Below, one piece after another: positions 33,500 through 44,929 of a stretch of DNA of 64,000 bases. The notes beneath the pieces are model-generated. The model saw only the letters and a list, made by a program, of their open reading frames with translations, made no database searches and was not told the origin of the DNA. The DNA comes from Nageia nagi (Eukaryota; Pinophyta): assembly GCA_050084985.1 (NCBI GenBank), contig JBITNC010000001.1, forward strand, positions 100,812,001 to 100,876,000. The letters are read 5' to 3'. The position numbers and the translations under genes were made by a program. Every line of letters starts with the position of its first letter. The first letter of the stretch is position 1.

Positions 33500-34293
33500 G
33501 AACTATTAAATAAGTAACTTATGCTAAAAGAATACAAATATGTATTCTTTGAAAATCTACCAATATTACCACCAAAATGAGAATTTGATTTCTTGATAGA
33601 TTTAGTGCCTAGATCATAGCCTATTTATAGAAATCCATATAGAATGAATACTATTGAGATGCAAGAGTTGAAGGTATAATTGCAAGATCTATTAGAAAAA
33701 GTTTTGATAAAACCTAGTGTATCACCATGGGGTGCTCTTATGTTATTTTTGAAAAAGAAAGATAGTACTCTAAGTTGTGTATCGATTATAGGATACTAAA
33801 CAAGGTCACCATAAAAAATAGGTATCCTTTACCTATAATTGATGATTTGTTTTACCAAACAAAGGATGCTGCTATCTTCTTAAAGATAGATTTGAGATGA
33901 GGATACCACCAATTGAGAATTAAGGGATCAAATACTCATAAAAAGGCTTTTAAAACTAGATATGGACACTATGAGTTTGTGGTATTACCTTTTAGGTTAA
34001 TGAATACTCCTGTAACATTCACGAAATTGATGAATAGTGTCTATCAAGAGTAACTATATAAGTTTGTGCTAGTATTATTATATGGCATCCTCATATATTC
34101 AAGAAATGAGAATGAGCATAGCCATCATTTGATATTGGCTCTGGAAGTGTTGATAGGAAATCAATTATATGGAAAATTGTTAAAATATGAATTCTATGTT
34201 TTCCAAATTAAGTATCTAGGCCATATCATATTTGTAAAAGGAATCTTAGTTGATCTAAAGAAATTGAAAGCAATATTGAGTTGTCTTGCATAA
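33500..34293 (+). pseudogene. Reverse transcriptase remnant of element D
   Basis: The whole RT domain is present in pieces. 'EFDFLIDLVPRS' (33580) is followed by 'PYRMNTIEMQELK', '[19 protein letters not shown]' (33710-33765), the 'DYRxLNK'-like block with frameshift, 'GYHQLRIKG', 'YGHYEFVVLPF' (33961-33990) and 'KYLGHIIFVKGILVDLKK' (34210-34262). The catalytic box that should read F-I-D-D is L-L-Y-G at 34072-34083, so both catalytic Asp residues are gone. In the intact element it would copy the RNA into DNA. Confidence 0.85.
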
Positions 34294-34369
34294 AAAAATA
34301 TGATAAAGGTAAGGAGTTTTAATGGCTTAGCCAAATATTATCAAAAATTTGTTAAATATTTTTTAAAAA

Positions 34370-34900
34370 TAGCCAATCCAATCACTAGGTTTTAGAAAAA
34401 GAATAAAGTGTTCAAATGGATAGATAAATATGAGAAAGCTTTTGAAACCTTGAAAGAAAAGCTTACCACAACATCAATTCTCACTATCCCTAATTAACAC
34501 AGTGATTTTGTAGTATGTATAGATGATTCACTAGAAGGTTTGGGTGGTGTGTTATCAAAGAATGGAAATATAGTAACATTTGAATATAGGAAACTAAGAA
34601 CTCATGAGCTAAATTATCAAACTCATGATCTTGATTTGGTAGTCATATTTCATGCACTTAATATGTGGAGACACTAGCTTCTAGGAAATCCCTTCAAACT
34701 TGAAATAGATTATCAAAGTTCGAAGTATTTGTTCACTCAACTGGATCTAAATGCTAGGTAAAGATGATGGATGGAATTCTTATCTAAATATGAATTTGGC
34801 ATTGAATACATTTAAAGAAAGGAGAATAAGGTAGCCAATGCTTTTATTGATAGATAATATGTTAATTCCATGATAAGAAGTCAATTTGATTTGTTTGACC
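34370..34900 (+). pseudogene. RNase H remnant of element D
   Basis: 'FETLKEKLTTTSILTIPN' (34441-34494) marks the RT to RNase H join. 'DFVVCIDDSLEGLGGVLSK' keeps an acidic pair in the first strand, and 'YEFGIEYI' with 'NKVANAFIDR' near 34790-34855 matches the end of the domain (normally a D-A-L-S-R motif). There are several stops at Gln/Trp sites. Confidence 0.75.
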
Positions 34901-36120
34901 AAGTAAAAGTTTTGTAGCAAGAAGACCCATATTGCAAATCTATTATGGAATGGACAAGGAAGGGTACCCCATCATCCCAATATTTTACTAAAAAATATGG
35001 AATTATTTATTTTAAGGACAAATTAGTCATTCTACAAAAGGGAAATTCAAGAATTTTGATCATGCCAGAAGCCCATTGTCCCTTGTATTTAGCACATATG
35101 GGAGGTATGAAGATGAGAGAAGAACTAAAATAAAGATTTTATTAGGATGGAATGAAAAGGTATATAGTAGAATTTGTGTCAAGATTTCTTGAATGTTAAA
35201 AGGTAAAGGCATAACATCAACATCTAGGTAGATATCTATATCCACATGATTCTGCTACATAGAAATGACAAGTAATTTGGATGGATTTTATTATTGGTTT
35301 TCCAAAAACCAAGTCCATCAAGACTCAATTTTGGTAGTGGTTGATAGATTGATCAAGGTAGAGCATTTTATACTTGGAAACATAACTAATGATGCCCCTA
35401 TAGTGGAAACTAAGTTTTCCCATAAATTTTTTAGATTGCATGGATTTTTTGAGGTGATCATTTAAGATAGGGATTCAAAATTCACCTCCATATTTTGGAA
35501 ATCATTACAAAAGGTAGTGGGAACAACATTAAACATGAGTTTAGTGTATCACCCATATATAGATGGGATACTAAATGAGTGAATATATTTCTTAAATATA
35601 TGCTCAAAATGTACTGCATGGAACAAAAAACTAAATGGGAGGACTACCTCTACTTAGTTGAATTTTCCTATAATAATGGATACCATTCATCCTTGGGAAT
35701 TACCCCTTTCGAGACTCTTTATGGAAGGAGATGCATAACTCCTTTATCTTGGGATAATCAAGAGGATTAGGTGATGATTCAACCAAAAATGTTAAAATAA
35801 ATGGAGGAGCAGCTTAAGTCCATTTGAAAAAAGCTCAAGGAAGTTGCCCATCGACAAAAGAGTTATGCTAATCTTAAGAGAACTCCTTGAGAATTTATTG
35901 TGGGAGAAAAAATATTTTTACAAGTAAAACCAATGAAAAGTGCCATAAATTCTACCAAATTATAATCCTAATTTATTGGTCCTTTCAAAATAGTTGAGAA
36001 GAAGAGTCCAATTACCTACAAACTTGCTTTGCCACCAAGTTTGTCAAAAATGAATGATACCCTTCATGTCTCTTTTTTGAGAAAGTATGCTGCTAACCCT
36101 TCTAATGTGTTGGATTTTTC
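34901..36120 (+). pseudogene. Integrase remnant of element D
   Basis: The zinc-binding part at 35065-35205 keeps two His residues ('EAHCPLYLAHMGG') and the second Cys of the CxxC pair. The catalytic core has 'WMDFI' (35278-35292) and 'VVDRLIKVEHF' (35335-35370), so the first two Asp residues are still present. The third acid lies in a frame-shifted stretch near 35565-35580. 'FSYNNGYHSSLGITPFETLY' (35663-35722) and the C-terminal 'FIGPFKIVEKKSPITYKLAL' with 'LHVSFLRKY' (to 36090) are typical Ty3/gypsy. Broken by stops and frame changes. Confidence 0.85.
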
Positions 36121-36189
36121 TAATTTGTAGATGTCATACCCTCATGTTTTTTATGTTTTCCCTATTATAATCCTAGCTTTTAAAATTTT

Positions 36190-36318
36190 AGAACTGGGAA
36201 TTTAAGAAGTCATGAGATTAAGGAATATCTAGTCCAATGGGACAAATACTCTGAATTATCTTCTAATTGGGAAGATGAATCTACCATGAGAAAAACATTT
36301 CCTTATATGTTTGAATGA
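36190..36318 (+). pseudogene. Chromodomain at end of element D pol
   Basis: An open stretch ending at a natural TGA (36316-36318) reads 'EIKEYLVQWDKY' and then 'NWEDESTMRKTFPYMFE'. The L-V-Q-W and N/T-W-E-D-E pattern is the chromodomain that marks Ty3/gypsy chromoviruses and steers integration to chromatin marks. It follows integrase directly and precedes the polypurine tract by 66 bases. This classifies D as a chromovirus. Confidence 0.8.
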
Positions 36319-36384
36319 TTATGTAAAATATTCTTAAAAATTTATGATTTTTATTGAAGAAGATAGGGAACTATGTTCCTTTTT

Positions 36385-36391
36385 AAAGGGG
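36385..36391 (+). other. Polypurine tract of element D
   Basis: AAAGGGG lies five bases before the TG of the 3' LTR, in the position expected for plus-strand priming. Confidence 0.6.
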
Positions 36392-37502
36392 TAATATGTA
36401 ACAACCTACCTAATTGCACTTATTAAGACTCAAATACCTTCAAGAATTTGGATGTGATTAAGATTTAATTATGTTGTGAGATGAGTAATTTTGAGTAGAT
36501 ATATGCATTATTTTTGTTGATTTGATGTTGGGTTTAATATTTTATGACACAAGTTACAAGTTAACTTGATATCAGTAGTCAAGTTAAAGACCCAAGGGAC
36601 TAAGGGTGAGTTGGTTATGAGAACAGATTAGTAAGAGTGAGGAAATGATTGGAGTTTATTTGTTGCTAACTAATACCTTTGTATATCATATAGATGCATA
36701 TCATAATTATGGTTCATAATACTTAGATTTGATGATGCTTTTGTATGTGTGTATGCACTAACAAATCTACCTTATAGGACGAGTGGTCTCTACAAGTAAA
36801 TATGTGCTTAAAAATAAGACATACATTTTGGAATTTGCACAAGAAATAAATTGACTATTTATAAGGAATATTCCAATTATATAAATTCAAATTTTAACTA
36901 AGGAATATTAGTGAAATGAAGTAAAATAAAAATTAGGGTTAGAAGGATTATTTGTCTTCTATTGGTGGTTGCAAGGTTATTTTGACACCTTGCAAAAATA
37001 ATTGAGTTATCTTCCCCACACAAATTGTTATCTTTTGGTAGGTGAAAAATGATTGATAAAAAGCTTTTGTTTCTTTATGAAATATGTGCAATTATTTTTG
37101 GAAGATATAGGGAAGATGACCCAAAGCCTCTAAAAAAAAAATCCATACACCTCACTTATGGAGTATATGAATTGAAAAAATAGTATTTATTTTGGATAGA
37201 TTCTACTACCATAATATTATAAATATCTAAGTGGGTGACCTTTGGAAACACACTTAATACTTTTATTTTCTACCAAGGTTGATCTAGGAGGACATGAAGA
37301 AAGGAAGCTTCTCCTCTCAAGTTTAGGTACCCCTCTTAGCATGTTAGATGCTAATGCTAAAATGCTAATATGTTTAGCCAAGTGTTTGAATTTCAATTTA
37401 TGACTTTTATAGTGTATGTGAAGAAATAAATGCTTACTATAGTTTATGAAAATATTATTAATAATCTTTCATTATCCTATTATTTGTATTTACTTGATAT
37501 CA

Positions 37503-37594
37503 TTACATGTGATTGATTATACAATTTGTCCAAAAGGGAAAAATACTTTATTGTAAACTATTTATTTTTATGGTATGGGGAGTCACGAGTATTA

Positions 37595-37677
<83 letters not shown>

Positions 37678-37916
37678 TTTTTCCATTTTGGATAAATTGT
37701 ACAATCAATCACATGTAACCATATCAAGTATATATAATATATATATATATATATACTTGATATGGTTACATGTGATTGATTGTACAATTTATCCAAAATG
37801 GAAAAATACTTTATTGTAAACTATTTATTTTGATGGTATGGGGAGTCACGAGCATTACTCTCTCTCTCTCTCTATATATATATATTATATATAATATATA
37901 TATATATATATAAAAT

Positions 37917-37956
<40 letters not shown>

Positions 37957-37975
37957 TGTGTGCATGTGAATTATT
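37503..37975. repeat. Microsatellite block with inverted triplication in 3' LTR of element D
   Basis: A unit holding 'gtgattgattgtacaattt' and a 'gaaaaatac' stretch occurs three times: direct at about 37509-37600, inverted at about 37673-37734, and direct again at about 37753-37860. The 5' LTR has it once (27712-27810). Runs of (CT)n and (TA)n separate copies one and two, (TA)n separates copies two and three, and (CT)n(TA)n(TG)n follows copy three. Copies two and three form a near-perfect palindrome with arms of about 60 bases. Confidence 0.85.
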
Positions 37976-38272
37976 GAAGAATCCCCTTGTGTTGTGTACT
38001 ACCACTTTACTTGTAATCCTTTAATATGACCACATACCAATGCATCACAATGCATTTAGTAAGGCATTTATTATAGTGAGTGATTGTAGGTGTTTATAGT
38101 GATATTTATGACCATGGAATAAAAATTTGGTGAGGTATTTTTATAGACCTATTAATGTGTCCATTCTACTTATCGATCTCCCTTAGTGAACCTATAAAGT
38201 CATATTCTAAGAAAGATTTATGTCTCAACAATTCATATGTGTTTCTCCATCTTTGAGCCCATCATATTATCA

Positions 38273-38580
38273 CTATAATACACTCCGTTCAATGAGCATA
38301 CAAGCTATGAGATTATATTTGATGATGTAATGAATTTCAGACCCATTTTCAGCCCAAGATTCATGCAATCTTTGTATCTCCTTTTGATTGTAGATTGACA
38401 AGGCATATCCAAATAATTCTTGAGCTCCTTCAACATATTTATTCATAGTGCTTCCCATGAGAAATTCATGCCATAAGACTAGAATTAGATGATGCATTAG
38501 TTACAAAGAATATAGGATCCTCTAGCATGCCTATTTTTTGAATATCCTATGATCAATTACTCCCTATCGAAGATATATGG
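38273..38580 (-). pseudogene. Antisense coding-like stretch in 3' LTR of element D
   Basis: Counterpart of 28150-28440. The minus frame is open from 38497 to 38273 with 'LILVLWHEFLMGSTMNKYVE' and then 'LSIYNQKEIQRLHESW'. Upstream it continues with stops at Gln-like codons. The two copies share the reading frame over about 95 codons. No known family is recognised. Confidence 0.4.
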
Positions 38581-39430
38581 TGACATTCGATTAATGTAGA
38601 TCTCTATGATAGTCTAATGAGGAATTTGCCAACAATGTTTAGATACCTCTTCATATTTTCTTACATTGCAAGTTAAGGAACCTTGAGGATGCATTTGATG
38701 AGGCTTTTCATCAAACAATTTGGGACCCCCTTTCATGTATCCATTTTTGTTCATACCTATTGAACACTATGACTCATTTTTGATGAGGCATTTGGTTGAA
38801 TGACTACTAGGCTCTCCATTTTGAACATTGGGATTTCACCAATAAAGCATTTTATCAAATATATTATTGACTCTTTAAATATGTCTACCTTAAGCTTTCT
38901 CCTCTTACTAGTATTATCAATGGCCTACTATTAATAAATAATTTTTGGACCTTTTAGTGATAAGGCGATTCTCTAACCCATTCATAGGATTTCTATGATA
39001 CATTCATCCAAGTGCATAATACAATGGATAATTTTTAAAAAACCATAGTTAAATACATTGAAATTTCCTCTATTGCATGCCATTTCATGAAATTAACCCT
39101 TTAAAGTAAGAATCTCATAATTGTATTTAATGAATTATTTTTTAATAAATACCATGCTCAATTTTGGTTAAGTACCTATAATTAAAGTTTATAAAATAAT
39201 TTAAGTATATTTACAATGGATTATTGCGTGAAAGCATGGAATGTATTTAACATTTAGTATTAAGAAAAATTGATTTAAATGTAAAGTTATTAGACAATAT
39301 AACTAAGATATGATGTTACCCTAATACCAAGGAAGAGAGGTCATTCCAAAGGGAACATAAAACCTCTTAAGGTACATGAGGTATTTTGTATTGTTGAAAT
39401 GGATTAAAAGTATTTAAAATCATATGCATC

Positions 39431-39631
39431 TTGGTCAAGAAAGAGGGTTGTCATGATCCTTATTACTCAAAAGCTTCTCTTAGTACTCAAGATCAATTAT
39501 CCTTGGATCCATGGAATATTTCAGGAGATGAAGATGGTAAGGAGCTACAACTAAGACACAATGAAGATTATCAAATACCTCTACATGAATATGATATAAT
39601 TTTGCTACATAGTAAGGGAACACATATGTAA
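39431..39631 (+). pseudogene. Sense coding-like fragment in 3' LTR of element D
   Basis: A 66 codon open stretch containing 'SLDPWNISGDEDGKELQLRH' and 'YQIPLHEYDIILLHSKGT'. The copy at 29290-29483 has one TGA and similar residues. It may be a small captured exon or part of an LTR-encoded peptide. Unrecognised. Confidence 0.35.
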
Positions 39632-41364
39632 TTAAGTGTCTCATGTTTCATTATGTATAAATTAGGGTTACCCTATACTTTATAAGATTTAAACTCTCAT
39701 GAATTAGAATAGGGTTGAGATGAAGCTATTTATATTCATAAAAGAAGCCTATGGATTATATGTAAACCTATTGATCTAAAATATGTATTTGATGTATCAC
39801 TCTTAAATATTTATATATACATATTTAGAATGAAACATTAGAATTTGAATCAAAGAAAGATTTGTCATATGATTTAAGTAATTCAAAAGAAGTATTGCTA
39901 TGCTTATAAAGGATAATTATCAAAATAGTGTATGAAATAAAATTATAGATATGAATGTAATTATGAGTACAATTCTAATGTCTTTAGAAAATCATAAGCT
40001 AAGGATGTAACCCATATTATAAAGAGTGAATCAATAAGGAGAAAAGATATCTGATATGAAGATAATTAATAAAACCAAGTCATCTACATTCTATAACTAA
40101 GAGTAGATGGATAATAAATGTGGGATAATACCATGGGTCCTTAGACACTTGTAAATGGATCAAGTATGATAGCGTAGTTTTGGTATGATATACTTTATGA
40201 TTAATACATACATAGATGATGAATGTAAATTCAATATATCTACTTGATAACCTATAGTAAGTAGGGAGAAAACTTATGACATGGTTAGAAAGAATAACGA
40301 ATCAAACATATTCTTAGGAATAATGGATTCAAGGCATTAAATAGAAATAAATATAGAATTCTATCTTTATATATGTCTATAGTCCCATAAAATGGATAAT
40401 TACCTTGAATAATGTTACTTGGTTCAAGCAATGAGGTTTAGAGATAATTCTTAAAGATGACCCAAATTAGGTGATAAACCCTAGAGGAATAAAGTTTAAT
40501 TCAATCTTATCATAAAATTGAATCAAGTCTACAAGGATGGAATTTATGGGTTGTCTCAAAATTGAAGATAAATAGATAGAAAGAACATTAATGAAACTCT
40601 TGTTGTGAGGACTCACTAAATGAAATATAAAAAGAATATTCCTTGAGTATGGACCACTCTACATTGCACTTCCTTTCTAGAAGTAGTTGAATTTAGTGTT
40701 AACTCAAGGCTTGTTATTAATTTCTATCATGTGAAGTTTTATAAAGAAATACTTCCTACGACACACCATGTATATGGGACAACTATAGTACTTTCAAATA
40801 TTCTTAGTGACTTCCTAAAAAAGTTTAACTTGAAACCTCTTGCATACACTGATGAATTTATTATTTGTTTTAGATATGAAGGATGGTTTATTTACCATGA
40901 TTTAGACTAAAGTAACATCTTAATGCTTGGTACAAGCAAAAAATCTAGAAACTCTAATAATTGATCAAAGATCAATTATTTTTAGGCTTGATAGAACATG
41001 GGGTGGTTTTATTTTATAACCTTGCTTAAAACTTATTAGACTCTACAAACCACTTGAGTGTGTTGATCCAATACTAATGGCTCCTCAAGATATGGGCACA
41101 AGGATGCCAGAATCCATGGTTAGCCTAACCGATAGATATGGGTAGGTTAATGTATCATATCCTTAATAGGGTGTCAGATGAGGATAGCAGTAGATAAAAC
41201 TATGATTATTGGATGAGGGTAATTTACTAGTCATACTACTTATAGTTTAGCATATAGGAGTATGATGATTGTTCCATAAGGTGATGATGCTTACCCGATC
41301 ATAAGAAAGTTTCCATAGGAAAATCTATTTGCTCTTATGAATTAGAGGGTTAGCATCTATAGGG

Positions 41365-41430
41365 GATGCATAACCTAGTGGATGAGCATTCTCTTGGGTG
41401 ATATGGGCCCCGAGTAGGAAACTAATACAT
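41365..41430 (+). repeat. tRNA-like (SINE-type) motif in 3' LTR of element D
   Basis: A box 'TAACCTAGTGGATGAGC' (41371-41387) and B-box-like 'CGAGTAGGAAACT' (41411-41423), with 'GATATGGGCCCCGAGTAGG' between and across. This copy keeps the CCCCGAGT stretch that the 5' LTR has lost. It is counterpart to 31215-31280. Confidence 0.45.
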
Positions 41431-41745
41431 TATGACTAGGATTTTTATTGTACAATTCATGAGCAAAAATGATGGGGTCACTTATAAGGTGTATCCCAAT
41501 GAGATGAGTATTGTGAGATCAACACTAGAAGGAATCTAATTAGGGTTGGCTAATCTAGATTTGATCAATCTTGCCATGTGAGTGTTAAATAGCTAGCAAC
41601 ATCAATATGCTCATATGGATCACCTTTTCCATTCCTAGATCATTCGAGTGTCTAAAATAATAAAAAAAATTAGGTCTAAAATTTTAGGGTTTATGATGTT
41701 GGGAGAAGGTGGTAACATTATCAAGAAATAGGTGGTAGCATTACA

Positions 41746-42180
41746 TGTTAAGTAATGCAAAATTTCAAGAAGAACAATAGGTTACCTTTGGATCTAGCTA
41801 TTATGTTCAAGGATTATTTACAAAAGGGACTAATTAAACCTTCTCTGAAATAAGAGATAAATCCTCATGATGAAAAACCTAGTTGGTACAATGAAGCATA
41901 ATTTTATGAATATCACAAAGTTAAAGGTCACAAAATAAATACATGTATGATACTAAAGAAATAATTGTGAAAATTATTAAATGATTGTAAGATATAGCAT
42001 GAGGGCCTTGCAGTTGATTCAGAGGATGCTAAATCCCTCACAGTAAATGTCATTTTTAACCAAGAACTATATGGTACCAATAGAAGAGGAATACCTAGAG
42101 GGAATATCATTCTAGCTCTGGCAGAGCAACAAATGATCCCTCACAATTTTGGTACTCAATAATTGAGAAAATAAAGGTAA
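41746..42180 (+). pseudogene. gag: Gag C-terminal half of element E
   Basis: Directly after D's 3' LTR a coding frame resumes: 'LPLDLAIMFKDYLQKGLIKP', then 'WYNEA' and 'YEYHKVKGHKINTCMILKK' (41888-41964). The last is the Cys/His knuckle typical of Tat-type gag (C/Y-x-Y-H-x-x-x-G-H-x-x-x-x-C), with the first Cys replaced by Tyr. It continues the gag interrupted at 26603. Stops are TAA/TAG at Gln/Trp-like sites. Confidence 0.7.
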
Positions 42181-42209
42181 CTCATGCAAAGGTAAGTATT
42201 TTCAAACCT

Positions 42210-42898
42210 TTAAAATTATCAATTAGTCATAGAAACATTTTATTTGATGCATTTACAAAAATTGAAGTTGATGCAAATATTTATGTTGCTAAATTTGTTG
42301 AGCTAGTAGGCAATCTTGATACTAATATAGTTTGTAACATGCTTTCCTTTCAAGAGAGTAAATTGCCTAGTGAATATGTTATTGAAAAAAATCTAGGACT
42401 ATATATTAGTGTTAATATTTATGGTATCCCTATTAAAAACATTTTGATTGATACTATTTTAAATGTTAATGTATACTTAGTTGAATTATTGCAAAAGTAT
42501 TTTCCTTCCATTTATGAAAAATGAAAAGAACCATTATTAGCATACAAGAGTTTGATAACGAATGTATTGGATATGTATCTATGCCTATTGAAGTAGGTGG
42601 TAAAATGGTTCATCAAAAAGTTTATGTTTTCCAAGTGAAATTGCCATATAATTTGTTGCTTGGTAGACCATGGATCCATAAGATTAGGGTTGTTACTTCC
42701 ACATTGCATCGATCGATTAAATTTATGCACAAAGGCAAGCAGGTTACTATTCATGCAAAAGATAATCCTACAAATGTATGTCAAGAAGCTGAGAGATTTT
42801 GTATTCCTCATGATTTGGTCAAAAGTGAGGAAGATACACTAAAACCTGTCACCACCATCACCCAACAAGAACTAAGTATTGAGCATATAAAATCTTAG
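42210..42898 (+). pseudogene. Protease remnant of element E
   Basis: At 42395-42475 the text 'ISVNIYGIPIKNILIDTILN' matches the retropepsin strand and active site; the catalytic Asp-Thr is kept but the Gly is Ile. After a one-base frame change at about 42521, an open stretch of 125 codons contains 'GYVSMPIEVGGKMVHQKVYV' and 'YNLLLGRPWIHKIRVVTSTL', the conserved linker that follows protease in Tat elements. Element F has the same block at 59150-59335. Nothing resembling RT follows. Confidence 0.75.
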
Positions 42899-43270
42899 AG
42901 ATAAACATCTAGAAGAATTTCAAGGAGCTTAGATGACCCTCTACAGTCCCAAAAATATAACGCTACCACTCAAAGAAATTTGAAACCAAGTGCTGCTTCT
43001 TTGTTCTTGAGTAAAAAAATTACCCCATTGAAGATATTAATATCCTCTATCAAGAATATAAAGAAAAAAGTGCATCTGATAGTGAAAATATAGCTCCCAT
43101 TTCACAAAAATCACCAAGTTAGGTAAGTATGCATCTCAATAGCATCAATTCTACTTTTGCTAATGAATATATGCACAAATGTTAGTATAATGGAAAATAA
43201 TTAAATAATAATGAGAAGGATATCTTAGAGCCTACCTCAAATGAAGGTCAACATAAGTGTAATGTTACTC

Positions 43271-44929
43271 CAATTTTCACCAGCTAAAACTTCTAAATTT
43301 AAGACCATATTTTTTTGATTCATTGGCTTCTCAATGTTTACTATTTATGACATATATCCCACATGGTTTACATTTGGATATATTATCGACCTTATTTAGT
43401 CTTCATCATTTCCTTCTAAGTACAAGGGTTCATTCACCAGCCATTCCTATCCTTGCTTGCAAGTGGATACTCTTAATGATCATACCCTTGTTTTATTTGA
43501 ACTTATTTATCATATCCTTAATCTTGAGAAGATGTAGTTCTTATTTTGTAAAGGTTTAATATTGCTATTTTAAGTGTAAATCAATATTCAAGATAACTTA
43601 CGATTTAGATCCCATAACAATCCCAAGTATCCTGCATTATTTCCCAGAGTATTTATCCATTGTACTCCTAAGGGTCCCTAAAGTTTTCCAAATGATCCTA
43701 AATTTGGGTCCTTAAGACTAATATGGGATCCTTTTCTAAAACATTGGAATGATAGTGGATTTATTTATGGTTCTTATTTATTACTGATCCTTAAGACCAT
43801 TGTACAAATAATTGAGACACAATCATTTGATCCCTATAAATTTAATTGATTGATTTCTATAACTTGCAAATAAATAAAAGCCATAACCCACTTTGGTTTC
43901 ATATGTGAGGTCATGTACTTAGGTGGCATTTTCTGACCTTAGTTCCCCACTTTATTCATTAATATGTAAACCATAAACTCATTAAATCTCAAATTTAACA
44001 ATTCATTCACTAAGAAGATAGTTTCTAATTCTAAGTCAAATTAGGTTTTATCCTTTTAAATTTTATCATTCGAGCAAGATTTAAATACAAAATAATCCTC
44101 ATTAAGCATTTCTAAGTTAATAATCAATTACAAGAAGTTTGAATACATCTTATAACTTCATTTGTCAACATCTAGGGTAATGAAATAGCTTCTATAAACT
44201 TATTACAAGAACATTAATAAACCATAAGACTAATATAATGATTTAGAATTAATAATTTACTTTATCATCCTTTTTGTAACACAAAGGAAATATAACATAT
44301 TAATTGATAAATTATTCTTTACCATGTTGTGAATCATAACCCTTGATCTTCAAACAACGATCATCGAGCATCAAACTTCTCCATGGATCTTTGAGCATAG
44401 AATATCTTTGTCGTTCTTTGATCAATGAGCATTGAACATCAAACATTCCTTTGGAACTTGGTGGATGGATCAAGTACTGGGAAGGAGGAGGATCAGGACA
44501 TCCCTTTTCTTAATTGATTGTAATGTAATGCATCCATTAATTTAAGACTTCTAGAGGATTTTAGGTTCTAGTTGAAGTACCTCTCTTCCTTGGTCATGAA
44601 TCAACTTATACTTCACAAATAAATACAAATTTTCATTCTTATAAATGTCAAAATATTTAAATCTCCCTTTTTCTTTTATAATTTTTTTTGTGTTGATAAT
44701 TATGATGTTATTAATAATTAGAATTCATTCCATGAATTTATAAATAAGTATACAATTAGTATATATAAAATTCTCTATACTTAATTACTCAATAATCTTA
44801 TTATTAAATGAAGGTTTATCTCTAATTCATGACATGAATCTATTTAATGGCATTCTCTTAATGGAAAGGTATGCGTAGTTTATCTTTTCATTTACTAATC
44901 TTAACACATAATATGGTTTGACCAAAATT
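43271..44929. other. Unassigned AT-rich stretch
   Basis: A 78 codon frame at 43323-43559 is rich in Leu/Ile/Phe and shows no family pattern. 'gatcatcgagcatcaaac' near 44361 and 'gatcaatgagcattgaac' near 44419 form a short direct duplication. It may include the rest of E or another old LTR, but no pair was found. Confidence 0.35.

Larger units (their letters stand above)
26604..41745 (+). mobile_element. Element D: chromovirus with 5 kb LTRs, inserted in gag of element E
   Basis: A complete Ty3/gypsy layout: 5' LTR, tRNA-iMet primer site, gag with a zinc knuckle, protease, RT, RNase H, integrase, chromodomain, polypurine tract, 3' LTR. The interior is only 4.8 kb, but each LTR is about 5 kb, so two thirds of the element is LTR. 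All genes are broken. At both junctions the sequence CATGT is present (26602-26606 and 41744-41748), which blurs the target duplication. With strict TG...CA ends, the 5 base flanks (agtca and tgtta) do not match. Confidence 0.9.
36397..41745 (+). repeat. 3' LTR of element D
   Basis: 5349 bases matching 26604-31595. It begins TGTAACAACCTACC and ends GCATTACA. It is about 357 bases longer than the 5' copy, almost all from the rearranged microsatellite block at about 37590-37975. It also carries copies of the antisense, sense and tRNA-like features of the 5' LTR. Confidence 0.9.
25785..43270 (+). mobile_element. Element E: Ty3/gypsy gag-protease remnant split by element D
   Basis: The gag N-terminal part is at 25785-26603. 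Element D then interrupts for 15.1 kb, and gag C-terminal and protease follow at 41746-43100. The two halves join in the right order to make one gag-protease region closely related in layout to element F. No RT or integrase is visible after 43100, so E is truncated, or was a gag-protease-only element like A. The right end is a guess based on where coding-like sequence stops. Confidence 0.65.

Noticed and set aside
37548-38005. Two minus-strand frames with identical C-terminal residues, suggesting paralogous genes
   Set aside because: The shared end comes from the local duplication in the 3' LTR, and the rest is translated CT/TA/TG microsatellite.
42512-42811. 99 codon minus-strand frame
   Set aside because: Antisense shadow of the protease linker of element E, which has recognisable motifs on the plus strand.
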